Assembly: GCF_965638725.1 (NCBI RefSeq)
Contig: NC_134950.1
Location: forward strand, 12,710,101-12,774,100
Length of the DNA stretch: 64,000 nt
Reading direction: 5' to 3'
From: Aptenodytes patagonicus
Taxonomy: Eukaryota; Chordata; Aves; Sphenisciformes; Spheniscidae
Position 1 is the stretch's first letter, and the number at the start of each line of letters is the position of its first letter. A program made the position numbers and the translations under genes. The notes below the pieces were generated by a model. The model was not told where the DNA came from. It searched no databases and saw nothing but the letters and a program-made list of their open reading frames with translations. Positions 1 through 12,800 of the stretch are shown here, one piece after another.

Positions 1-2220
1 ACCCAGCAGGTAGTGAATTTTAACCAGGGCTTTCCAGATGACTCAGGAGTTGGCCTTGACAGTAACTTACCCAGAGTATCAGATTTCCTATCTATAAAGC
101 TGATGCTAGTATTACACACAGTACTATAAAAATTGTATCTCCCAGGCGCATCCTTTAATGTTTTACAGTGATTTATCTGAAGATGGAGACTTCCTCTGGT
201 GCTTTAAAACAAACATGTCCTGAACATCATTAACAAACAGACCTTCCTTCCCTTCCGCATGATTTTCCCCTTGAAAAGAAATATGTTTCTTTATTTATGT
301 CTTTATGAATCTGCATAAATCCACAATGTTATTTCAGTTGTTGGTGCTACCATTTTCCTATCTGTTGGAACTGTGCTACACATGAACACAAATTGCACCT
401 AGGAGTTAGGGACTCGCTAAAACCTGAGCATAACTGACCAGCCATCAAGGCATAAAAGAGCAAACCACTTTTCCAAAGTCCTGTAATGACATTACCAGGA
501 CCAGGTGCATCTGGACAGGGTTGGGGCAGTGGGAGCTGCGGAGGTGGCAGCATTAGCATGATAAGGGCAATACCCACAGCCCAGCACTGCTGGTGGGTAA
601 GGCAAAGCAAAGTACAAACCAGCTCCTTGCCTTTGGGTGTTTGTGTAGGTGTTTCTGTCCGGGCTGAATGACTGAAAAGTGGGAGCAAATGCCAGATGAA
701 GCCTTTTTCCTCTCACTTCTCACCAGTGCATCTTCTGTCCCAGGTCAGGAGGAAGTAAACGTGGAGCAACAGTTCTCAACTCATGTTGTTGGAGTGAATT
801 TGGGGGTCTATAAATTAGAATAGCACTTGGATACTACTACAAAGTAGTCAAATCTATGCATTTGATATGTTAGCACTTTTCTCTGTATTTTGTGCTCCAG
901 AATTGTCCCCTTTTTTGCTGATTTTTCAGCTGTTTCCCTGGTCCTTACCCTCACAAAGAAATGCTTTGCAAACAACTCTAGAATAACTTCAGTAGTGGCT
1001 GCCTAACACAGACAGCAGGATCAACTGTATGAGTGGCATGAACATCATCTGAAAAGCATACTAACACTATAGAGCCAAAATAATGATAGCTTAATGTCAC
1101 CATAATTTACTCCATTCAGATATTGTACCCTGTTCCTATGAAAAGCTTTCCACATGGTGCACGGGAAAGGCAGGGTGCATGATACAGATATACTGTCTCT
1201 CCAGCTTACAGTGTCCCTTGGGATTGTTCCAGGGTGCATGATACAGATGCAAGAAGTAATCAGGAGCACCTTACCCAACATAGTGGTAACTCTGACAATA
1301 CTGCCAATCATATGTTAAAGTATGGACTGAAGTCTTTAAAAACAATTTGCATGTTAAACTTGGTATTATGGAGAGGGGAAAACCATACTAGCACCACACA
1401 CTGCTGTCTACGGGGCACGCTCAATTGAACAGGCAGCAGAGCATCCTTCTCCATGCTACACCATGATGCTCATTGAATCTGCCACGCATTGAGGAGCACC
1501 TGGACCACATTCCTTGTGTCAACACTGTGCCTGTATGACTCTCCAGCAGAGAGGCCCATTGTGCATGCAGAATTGGCATCCTGGGTCTGTATATCCAGAA
1601 TAGACCTTCATTGTATTGTGGGATCCCGTTATTATGTTCCCCCAAATTCATTACCCACTGAGTCTGGTTAGCTGTCATTGTTTGTTTTGGTATTACAGAG
1701 AACAAAGGTGAATTTTATTCTCACAAGAATGGGACTGAGGGGGCAGCAATCAGAAAAGAAGAAAGAAATTAGAGCTGCTTAATTTTCAAGCATGTTGTGC
1801 AAAAAGATATCTTTTGTACATGATTCCATCAAAGGAGAAGCACGTACACCCTATCTTAATAGAAAAATGTGAATGCAATTCATTTTGGATAAAGACCGTG
1901 ATCAGTGCATCTGTTTTCTAACTTTGTGCTTTTCCCTTTCCTTTTTGACAAAATTTCTGAGAATTTTGATGACTGTTAAATAAAATCTCTTGCTAGAAAA
2001 TATTAGTTACTTATATGCATCTATTTCCACCTTATTTGAAAGGTTTAGAGAAGTGTGTGTGTGTCAGAACATACAATAGGATACATGTTTACAAGCAACA
2101 TTTGTGATAATGATGTGGCAATGAAAGTGTTACCTTGTGCTGTGGAGGCTGAGAGAAATTATTGCATTGTTATTGTACCTTACCACTTTCTATTGTTGTA
2201 AAAATAACTTTCCATTTCAG
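1..2220. other. Upstream region, no gene recognised
   Basis: No exon, RNA gene or recognisable transposon was found here. The open frames are short (under about 115 codons), overlap each other on both strands and resemble no family I know. A 19-nt direct repeat occurs at about 1171 and 1230 (see findings). In mammals FAM91A1 lies on this side of ANXA13 in the opposite orientation, but none of its coding sequence is visible here. Confidence 0.6.
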
Positions 2221-2224
2221 TGAG

Positions 2225-2254
2225 ATGGCTGCACTGCAGCAGCTACCATCAGCA
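2225..2254 (+). CDS. ANXA13: Candidate alternative first coding exon of ANXA13
   Basis: An ATG with a good Kozak context (G at -3 and +4) opens ten codons, MAALQQLPSA, that end exactly at a perfect GTAAGT donor at 2255. The donor is phase 0 and the first certain ANXA13 exon starts in phase 0 at 3821, so the two join in frame. A pyrimidine-containing stretch ending TTTCAG (2216-2220) lies just before, so this could instead be a 34-nt internal exon at 2221-2254 with an incoming split codon. The peptide has no glycine at position 2, so unlike mammalian annexin A13 (MGN...) it could not be N-myristoylated. No MGN-coding start was found in the window. The canonical exon 1 may lie upstream of base 1. 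Confidence 0.4.
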
Positions 2255-2730
2255 GTAAGTTGTATCCTAGCTGCTGACTGCATTAGAAAAGCCAGGTACC
2301 TAAATGGTCTTTAGTCTATCACAAAGGTACATTGATAAAGCAGTGTAGGGACTGGATTTGGGTTTTCTCCTTGAAAAAAGACCCTTTGTCTTTTGACAGA
2401 GGACTTCTTTATCCAGAGCTGTAGCTCTTCCACCAGAGCTAGTAGATCACAGCATGAAACTTTTGAAGATTACCAACTAACAGACTTCCAGGCTATATCT
2501 ATACTTGTAAATAAAACAGTTCATTCTCTGGCCAGATGGGTATGTGGCAGAGCATGGCCCACAGCCATATGGCTAAATTCTCTTTATCCCACAAGCAGAA
2601 TGATCTTGTGCCTAACGTCTTTCAGGAATCGTCTCTGCCCTGTGCTGTCCCCAAAGACAAGGAGAGTAATCAGCCATTTAGTCTCTTCTGCTCTTCAGTA
2701 GGGTGGCGGCATTTTCAGAAGGGCTTAAAA

Positions 2731-2824
2731 GCAGACTGCCATGCCCTGGGGTGTCATAACCCTTAATTTAGTGGAGAGCAGAGTGCCATGCCCTGGGGTA
2801 TCATAACCCTTAATTAACAGTGGT
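2731..2824. repeat. 47-bp tandem duplication
   Basis: Two adjacent copies share the core TGCCATGCCCTGGGG followed by TCATAACCCTTAATT. They begin at 2731 and 2778 and differ at only a few positions over about 43 bases. The copies lie in the presumed first intron or upstream region of ANXA13. Confidence 0.85.
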
Positions 2825-3820
2825 GGTGCCAGTGCCTGGCAGCCCTGCAAAGCAAGTAGCCTGATCCACATGTTGCTATTTGAATGGAAATGCCAAAGCA
2901 CTTGCAATGCCCACTTAGACCCGCCACCCCGAGTACGTGGTATGCATTAAGTTCTAATTGATTTGGGAGCCTAGGGCCTATTTTCCAGTATTATTTTAGA
3001 GTTTAGGCATTTAAAAGATCTGATTCATGATATTACAGGGGTTAAAACATTGCTGACCTCCTGGTCTCAGATATTTCTACCCTTGTCTGAGAAACAGCAG
3101 AATAGAAGAATAGAGGGTGTACTAGCATTTCAGCCCTTGTGATTCACGGCTTGTCAGATTAGTAGGAACAGGCATGGTTTTCTGTTTACATTGATATGTA
3201 AGGCTGTAAACTGCTGCTGCGGCTGTGGACTTTGAGTTATTATCCCAGATAGATTTAGCTCAAGGTAACCAGATGTAATATTTTGCCAAAAAAAAAAAAA
3301 AAGCCAAACCACCAGCTTTATCATGTTATTTATCTCCAATTATCTTGTTTGCATGAATGCATCAACGCAAGAAGGGTTTGCACAACCAGTTTTTATTTAG
3401 CCGATTGGGATTGTAAGCTGCTAGTACGTACAAACGTACTGCAGAGACGGGGCATGGGTCTGTATGCATCTGACAAGGCGTTTATATTGGCCTATTGTTA
3501 AAGTGGTGCAAACAAATAATATTTGATCTGGCATGAAGATGCCTAGTGTGAAGTTATTACCTTTAAATTATTTGAATAAGCCTGAACTGGCAGAACAAAG
3601 TTATATAGGATCAGCACCGTGTCATGTGGTGACAGCTATTTGTGGACTGATTCTAGGAGCCCTAGTGACAGATACAGTATTTCAGCAAAGCCCAGCATGA
3701 ACTTCACAGTTTAGATGATATGAACAAAGGTCAAGCAAGAACCTGGCCCAAACTGCTGTCATTCAGAAAGACTAATGCAGAATTGTTTCCCATTTATCTG
3801 TTGTGTCTCTGTTCTCCTAG

Positions 3821-3899
3821 TCAACCAATAAACACCATCATCATGGGTTTGATGCAGACCGAGATGCCAAGAAAATACATAGCGCCTGCAAAGGAGCAG
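3821..3899 (+). CDS. ANXA13: ANXA13 exon, start of repeat 1
   Basis: The exon follows a pyrimidine-rich acceptor ending TTCTCCTAG and ends at donor GTAGGA. It encodes STNKHHHH then [19 protein letters not shown] and is phase 0 in, phase 1 out. The GFD.DRDAKK motif is the annexin A13 repeat 1 start. A longer open frame across 3720-4205 reads a different frame and is not the gene. Confidence 0.93.
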
Positions 3900-6800
3900 G
3901 TAGGAAAGCTCTTGTTTTTTATACAAAGGGCAATTCAAGATTATAAAGGGCATATACATAAACTTAGGGCAAAACAACTGTTTCAACCAGTTTCAGGTAA
4001 TCTTTATGCTTTCTGTCATTTATTGACTCAAAGAACATGCACACCCATGAAGTTTTATATGATTAAAATAAATGGGAAGGGAAGCCAGTTTGTTCCTCAA
4101 AGACTGGTAAGATCTAGGTTGAGAATTGCTTGGCTCCAAGGGATTGGGGTAAACATGATATTTGCTCCCTGCAATAGGAACATCAAGCTGTCGAGGCTGA
4201 TATGACAGTCATGGGGTCCAGCTAGTCAGGTCAGATTAAGGTCATGGTTATATGTCCTTTCCCAGGCCTTCAAGGACCAATCAAACACTTCACCATCTCC
4301 GTATATGCTCATCAAAGCTCACTGCAGCTCCATCAGCTGAAAGGAATATATGATGGTCCTCAATCTGCATCAGTGATTTTTAACCAAAAATACTGGCTCC
4401 CACCATCTTCTAAGGTAGTTTAAAGTAAGCTGGCCGACTGTGCACTGGTGTGAATGAGGAATGCACAGTGTTCATGGGATCCTCAGGTCTGTGGAGGTGA
4501 CAATGTCCGACAGAGGAAGAACAGCCAAGCAGCACATGAGAGCAGTAAGTTATTAATCCACTCCAGGCATTTGCACAGTAAACATGTATTTAAGCATTTC
4601 TTCCTGGCGTAGCACTGACATTCAGGATCAGCTAGTTAAGTGCCTGAATTTTAGGAATTGTTCTTGTCCTATCAACTAAGCCCCCTCAAGACAGTTCCCC
4701 AGAGAACTCTCCTACTGAGAGTTTAACCCCACATTGTCAGATAGAAGTGCTTTTCCTTGTAAAATTGGACCATGCCTTCTCTCTTGGTTCTAAGCAGGAA
4801 GAACTGGACAAGATGCCCTAAACTTGTCCTATATGTACCCGGTGGTGAAATGCAGGGATGAAAATGCATCAGCTGCTGCTGAATGCCAATATCATTTGTA
4901 TTTTTATCGTTTGTACTGGTAGCTCCTGAGAAACCCTTGTTGGTCCCTGATCCCAAGAGCGTGAGATGAGGCACAGCACAAAGCCCAGTAGGTCGATGCA
5001 ACAGACAGAAGACCACAAGTAGAGCATGGGACAGTGTCCACCAGTGTGACATGCATGCATCAGCAGACCTGGCATATGGCTTGATGCCTTTCATCAGCCA
5101 TCTAAACCCTTTATATGCTCTGGGCATTTTGGCAGTCTCCATCACTTGCAGGGTCATAGATCCCTCCTGAAACACACTGTCCATTTCAAAACCTGTCTTG
5201 AAGAAATAATGCCTGAGGCAAGCTGCTGGCCCTGAAATGAAAGTGTACCAGGACACGTTTGTTAATGCAATAGCTATTCTATTGTGTCTTTTGGGCATCC
5301 AGGTAGCATCGCTGCAGTCCTGTCCCATTAGCCACAAACATAACGAATGCCTTCCAACAGCTTTGTTTAGTGCAAACATCTGTTTATATGGCTGAGGGCA
5401 AGAAAAGTACAAGAACAAGGCCATTGCCTTTAGTAAGCTGCTTCCACCCATTGCATAAGGTACAGCTCAAAGCTGCCCGAAAGCTTTCTCCCGGCGGGGT
5501 GCTGTGTGTTCAGTTCCCCCGCGGGTTCCCGGGAGATGCCGCTGCTCTGGTGCCCATCACTGGGGCATCCCATGCTCCCACTTCACTCCCACTTCCTTTT
5601 GCCAAGCAAAACAGCATCAGCAGAGACTCAGACTGTGAAGGCTGGTTCCTGCTCCTTTTCCTGACTCCATTTAGCGCAAAGCACAACCCATTTTGTACAG
5701 GCTGTACATTCAGGCTGTGGGTTAATGAAGCTGATTTAAACACATCCTCACCTACCCCGGCCTCTCGCCCCATGCCATTCGTTCTGTTGTGCCAGCACAA
5801 GCATTCACATGCTTAATGAACTGGATCTGGTGGCTGATCCCTCGGGACTACTCAAACATGCATTACCACCAAAAACATGTATGTCAGCCTACATGTATGT
5901 CAGGCATAAGCCTGATTTTAGGAGCAGTGTCTCACCTTCTCAAACAGAAGACTCAATTTCCCTGATAAAATATGAGCAGCACGAGATAGTGAACTTTTAT
6001 TTTATGGTCTGAACATTGTAGCTGACTACAGTTAAACATATCCTTGAAAGAATCTTAGATGCTACAAATCCTAAAGTTGGCACCAGTGGGGATATATGTA
6101 TAGCAATTTTTTTCTCTTTAGAGATCATGTGTTCTTTCCTCTGCATTAGATTCCTGATTAAATAATTCCTATGCACAACTTCTTTTTCAGGAACTGATGA
6201 AAAGAAAATTATTGAAGTCTTGTCGAGTCGAACATCGGAGCAGAGACAACAAATAAAACAGAAGTACAAGGCTCTATATAGCAAGGTATTTTGAAATAAA
6301 TGGCCTCTCTGTTTCAAACTGCATGCCTGCTAAAATTATAGCCTACAGGCCTCTGCTTTTGAAAATACCAAGGGCACAGTGGATTTAAGGAGGACACCAG
6401 TTAGTGTCTGATTCAGCAATTTATTTTATCTCCTAAAATACCAATTATATTTCTAATCTTAGACCTCAGAGTTTTCTTGAAATCAGCCTTAACCAGATCA
6501 GAGCATTTTAATCAAAGTTGGGAGAACTAGAACATAATTCATCACTGAAATAAAAAATACTTCAGCTTGTGTTCATCTTCAGCACATTCAGAAAAAGGAA
6601 TTAATGTAAAAGGGAAATTTTAAGTCAAAATCCCTCTCAGACCAGATGCAAATTCAGAGGAACTATTTAATCTTACATCATTATATTTTTGTTGAGTTTA
6701 ATAGATGTAGTATTGATTTCTTCCAGTGATTAAGTAGAATACATATTGTAAAACTGAGAAGTGTCATTGGGCACTTGATTTCTGGAGGAGGAAACGTAGA

Positions 6801-9800
6801 TTGCCATAATGATCTTGCATGTAAGAAAAATAAAGCTTCCAACATATTATTTAGGTAAACAGCTGAATACTGCAGAGCTTATTATTAAATTGGTATTTTC
6901 TTAAAGCCTGTTTGCTCATTAGTCATTAATTAATGTTAATAAGACAGGCAGCACTGAACCTGAAAGCCTTCTATATGTAAAACTTACAGCAAGCATGATA
7001 AAGATTTTGGTTACATAAGTACTATAGATTTAGTTCTATAATGAGGATTAATAAAAATAGGCATTAGAAATGAGCAAATGCCATGAGACTTCCCAGTTAC
7101 ATCAGCACGTAGCAACCCTTCTCGTTTGCCTGGGCAGCCTGAAGCTCTCAGGAAGGAGTCGCATGTTGTACCATTTTGCTCTCCTGCTGCTCCAGGAAGC
7201 AAGGTTCAATGTGCATGCCTTGAAATGGCTCCAACACTGACGTCAGCCTCTGACTTGAATAGATTGAGTGTTCACCTGTGATTGTGTAAGAGGGTATTTA
7301 AGAACAATAGATTTAGAGCTGGGCTTCTTTTTCGTTGTTCTGAACTTATCAAGTACTTCCCATACCACAGGAAATGTTAACTGCAGATAGGGCTTCAAAT
7401 AAATCATCAGTAGGCATCCTTCCCAGCGTACATACACTAGCCAGCTCTTCTTCGGGGTCTTAATAAATTTTGAATTAAGTAGATCATATCACAGAAGGTT
7501 GATTTTTTTTTTTTTGGTGGAAAAAATGCTGATTGCTTGGCACCAAAGCACTTTGTAGAAATTTTTGCTTTTTCCAGTAAGTCAATTTTAACCAAAACTG
7601 GAAGAGAAGTTTGGTAAGTTTGATCCCTTCTGCTGCAGCTCTTTCGAAGCAGGAAGTTTCTGTATTGTGTTTCAGAGTAAAGTCTCCTGTTAAGCTTTTA
7701 AAAACACTAGTTTGCATTTAATTAAACAAGTAAGAGTCAAAACTGGACTGATATCGGCTGGTATTTGAAGATGGGACAATCATTTCTTTCAATCTGAAAC
7801 GAAAAATTTTAGGGAATTTATTTTGCAAGAAAAAAGTCTACGTATTTAAAGGCTTTTTTATGTTTTTGTCCCTTTTTGGTGCAGAAGAAGCGTTGAAATC
7901 ATGAAATTCCCTGAAACAAATTAAGAAATCCTCTAATCCCACCTCAGCTTTTGCGCTAACCCTTCCGACTATCCCTGCAGGATTTGGAAAAGGATCTGAA
8001 GGGAGACCTGAGTGGGAATTTTGAAAAGGCTGTGCTGGCTCTGCTGGACCTGCCCTGCGAGTACGAGGCCCGAGAGCTTCAGAAAGCGATGAAGGGCGCT
8101 GGGACGGATGAGTCGCTGCTGATCGAGATTCTCTGCACACGAAACAATAAGGTTGGGACACCATGTGTGACCTTCCTTAGGTAGCAGGGCAAAGAGCTCG
8201 CCAAGAGCATCCCCCCAGAAGGAGGAGGAGGGATCAGACCAGCTTCTGCAGCTGAAATGCCTGTCGTCAGTGGTTGCAGCCGTAAGGTTGCCAGACTGGG
8301 CCTGAAACTCTTGCAGGAGTTAAGAGCAATATAATTCAAATTCCTTCTTTGGCCTGACTCATACCTCCCATGGATGGCACAGAGATAACACTGATGATAG
8401 AGAAATCCCCGGGTGCCTGTTAAAGGCAGCTTTGGCACTGCTCTGACCATTCAGAGGTGGCTCCTGCCAGGTACAGGAACATGATCCCCTCCAAAAAGCC
8501 CTTTAGCTTACGCCTAAATGCAAGTGAAACCAGAGGGACACCTGCATGAGTCAGGCATCCCTCAAAATGCTGTCCTGAACCGGGCTGGGTTTGAGTTGTG
8601 TCTCTGCGCTGCGGTGAGTCCCAGCATGAGGGGGGAATGGGAATTCGGCTTCTCCTGCCTCCACGCCTGCTATGCCTCAAGCAACACGGGCATGGTACTG
8701 ACTTGCTGGGGTTTTGTTTGCTCGTTTATTTATTAATTAATTTAATTTTATTTTTATTATTTATTTATTTATAAATATTTTACCTTATTTGTTTATTAAT
8801 TTGCTTATTTATTTATTTGATTTATTTGCCTAGGAAATTGTAAACATAAAGGAGGCATACAAACGGCGTAAGTAGTATTGTCTTTCAAATACCTTCATTT
8901 AAAGCCTTTATCGCTGCGTGAACCCTCACAGATTTTTTTTCTCCACAGTCTTTGATAGGGATCTAGAGTCTGATGTTAAAAGTGACACAAGTGGCTCCCT
9001 ACAGAAGATACTAGTCACTGTGCTAGAGGTAAGGCTGGGGGCTTTCCTCTTATGCATCTACCTGATAGAGATATTTCCTTTTCTCTATCCTGTCTACCCT
9101 GGGTAATCATAATAAGTATTAGCTGGTAGTTATAATAATGTAATTATGATATGTAGTACAATAATGAGGTAACTATAATAAGCAAAAGGCATTCTTCAGG
9201 ATAAAAACATTCTATATTTATAGCTTTTTAATATAACTGAAGGAGTTATATAAAATCAGAAGTAATTTTATAAATTCCAGTAATTTAAAGACAACAGCAT
9301 TGTTTTATTACTATTTATACCACAGTAATGACTAGAATACTCACTCAAGGTCATGGCTACATTATGCTGAATTTGGCCTAAAACAAGCAGATTCTGATTT
9401 CCATCTCAACTGAGGAATTTACAATTCAGAGAGATATAGAAAAAGTAAGAAAGAGATGGCTATTAATTTTCCGTTCAGGAAAAAAAAAAGCATATTTTCC
9501 AGTAGGACACACTTTACTTTAAACCAGCTACACAGAATCATAGAATATCTCAAGTTGGAAGGGACCCACAAGGATCATTAAGTCCAACTCCCTGCTCCTC
9601 ACAGGACTACCTAAAAGTAAATCATGTGACTAAGAGCATTGTCCAGATGCTCCTTAAACTCTAACAGGCTTGAAAAAAATTAACATCTCCATAAAGACAC
9701 AGTACAGCTATGAAGAGTAGGATCATGCCTAGGAATGCAATGTGGTGGCCAGTCTGAGCAGACAGCCCTTAGAAATGAAAAGATTCAATAAATAGAAGAA

Positions 9801-12800
9801 GCTTTAAAGACCTAACAAACAGTCCCATTGCTAAATACACCACAGTTAGATTCCCATTTTGGAAAGCATGGATACATCTCTCTTCAACCTCTTGGGCTAT
9901 ATTTTCAGGAGTGAAAAATACATATTACTCATAGATTATTTTCATAGATTAGTCCTTCATAATTTCTACCAGGAATTACAGTGTTGGTGAATGCTCAGAG
10001 TATATAGGTTAGTCAGGAAAATATTTTGCAGTTATCAGGGCATATCCAGCACCACGAAAACCACCAGCACTTCACTGCAGGTACTGGGAACCTTTTTGCA
10101 GTAGCTGGATGATGGATACACCAGCTGCTTTCCTAAGAAACTTTGCAGTTTGAGCCCAGGGAGCGGTACATACCCAGCAGCTCAGCCCTCCGGGGGTGAA
10201 ACCAAAGGCCGTCTTGGGGCAGTCCTGCCCCAGCTCTGCACATTTCAGCCCCATTCCCACCCCAACATCTAGCCATGCACACTACCACTTCCCACCAGTG
10301 GAAAAATACCCACAAAAAATGGCAGAAAGCAGAACGAAAGAACAAGCCAGGTGGGAAGGGACCTCTGGTGCTCCTCTGGTCCGGCTCTCCTCAAAGCAAG
10401 GCTAACTCCAAACTCAGATCAGGTTTTCCTCTGATTTTGTTTTCTGCTCTGGACACGTGCTGGCTGAGGGAGGGAGCGGGAGCACCCATGGGATGGCAAG
10501 GAGGCTGGGCTCAAGGGGGACCAGCAGGCCACCCTGCTGCAGGGGGAGCATCCTCAGAGTATGGTCTAATGCCGTGCAGCTGCCCAGCCCCGATAGTCCC
10601 TTCCTGCTCCAGAGGCATCAGAGTTGCAGTCTCATAAGGGTCCCAGCACACAGCAAATAAAACTGGAAGATAAACCCTACGATACAGGCTTCACCTCTAA
10701 AGTCAGCAAAACCAGGGGCTGTGGTAAACGTGAACAGACCATTCAAAACTGTACCACCAAGTCCCACCGTGCCCCATTACTAGGCATTGTCAGCAGATGG
10801 CAGCAAAACTATAACCAAAATACTTGTGAGGCCCGGGAGCTGACAATCTTCCCTCCCACTATGAAATGTCACCAGCACTTGGTCTGTTTTTTTACTGTCA
10901 TGTCCTTTCCTGTAGGCAACCCGAGATGAGACCCAACAGGTCAATGCAGAGCTTGCTGCACAAGATGCCACAGATCTGTATAAAGTAAGTGCAATTATGG
11001 AAAAATCCCCGTTTGCCCCGTGCTGCGCAGCAAGGACTGCCTCAGGGGTGACTAAACACACCAAGTACGGGGGCAATGGCAGCATAAGGAGATGAGCGAG
11101 GGGGTCACAGGCTGGAGCTTGGTGGATCAAGGGCTCTGGCTGACTTTTTGTCTCTACTGTGAATAAACAAGCACTACAAAAAAATAACATGCAATCTTTA
11201 AGGCAGGAGAAGGCCGCTGGGGAACAGAGGAGCTGGCTTTCAATGTGGTCTTAGCAAAGAGAAGCTATAGTCAGCTGAGAGCTACTTTTCAAGCCTATGA
11301 AAAGGTGAGTTAATCTCTTCTGTGATGTGGTTGCATAGGGCCCAACATGTAGTTTGCAGATCCTACAACAACATGTAGAGCAGGCAATCCCTTATTTGCC
11401 ATTTTAAAACTTCTGAATGCTTTAAGAATCTTGGAAAAACATTTCTATATGGCTGGATCCTGATCTTATGGAAAGACACATAGGGGATAAAAGCTGTATC
11501 TTCTGCCAGTGAAGAACCTATTCTCCTGCATAACCCACACAACATCCAGCCAAATAAATGTCACAATGTCGTTTCCTTCCCACAGCTGCACGATGGTGGG
11601 TGTCCCCACTCCTGCAGGAGGACCAGCAAAGGGACAGGTTCACAAACTCCTGCCCTGAAGCAGGGTTTTGCTTTTCTGGTCTTTTCCTCTCCTTCTCCAA
11701 AGCAGAGCCTGCAAGGTCTCTCATCCTGATCCCCCTGCTTCAGATGGGGGATAAGATGCTCTTATTGGCTGGGCAGAGGCACATCTCCAGCCTCTTCTTC
11801 TCTGCCCACGCTGGTCAGACAGCCTGTGCAGGTACTTTGTTGCACTTTCCTCTGTCTCCAAGCATAAGGCAAAGTAAGTTGCAGGATCCCAGCTGTCTGG
11901 TACTTCTCCCTGTGTCACCCACCAGGGACATTTTACTCATGCCTGGACCTGGAGCCGACCTCCACTGAGACCTCTCACCTGGAAATGACCTGTGAAAGTC
12001 AAAGCAATGGGAGATCCAAGGTCCTTCTCCTGAAAGCGAAGTGGAAGCTCAACAGAGACGTTTATTCTTATCAGCCTCTGGCTGCTAGTCCTGAACTTCC
12101 CTAGGATGACTCTGAGTTCATCAGAAAACTGTAACCCTAGGCGCTGAAGATGAAAAAAACTCCAGTCAAGGCCATATTTCAGTGTCAGCACAATAAGGAA
12201 CCCATAGTTGGAAAAATGTTTGCAGCTTAATCCAAGTTTTGGTTTGCTGCTGGCAGGAGAACAAAACCAGTCACTAACTGATACTCTCTCCCTCAGAGTG
12301 GCCCAAACCCTGGGGGTTCAGTTAAATGCTCCAATAGCCAAGCTACCTTGGTTTTTTGATTCCTAAAGCCAAGCAGATCAGGTTGCCCAAACCGACCCAC
12401 CACATCCTGCCTTGCTGTATTTGAAGTAGAATTGGGCCAAGATTAGAGCCATGCAAACATCAGTCCTTCTCTGCATTTGGAAAGATAAATAGGGACAGAT
12501 CTAAACCGGGTTGAGGGTTTGCAGAACTTAAGCCCAAATCCTCAGAAGGTACCCCTTCCCACCTTGTACCTGTGGTCTCCCAGCTCTGACCTAAAAGTCC
12601 GCTAGAGTCTTGAACCATGCAGGGCCATCCTGATAGGCAAAACAGAGCAAAGTAAAAGGCTTTGAGGTTCACGAAGCTCACAAAAGTCAGGATAAACTCT
12701 GTTTTGAAATGGCAGTCTGTTTTTCCCCTTTCCTCCAGAATAATACAAAAACTCGGGAACAACTGCAGTGCTTGTAAACTTTCCCTGGGAAGCCAAAGAT

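Noticed and set aside
3720-4205. 161-codon plus-strand frame over an ANXA13 exon
   Set aside because: It reads through the acceptor and donor in a different frame from the [10 protein letters not shown] exon and has no annexin sequence.
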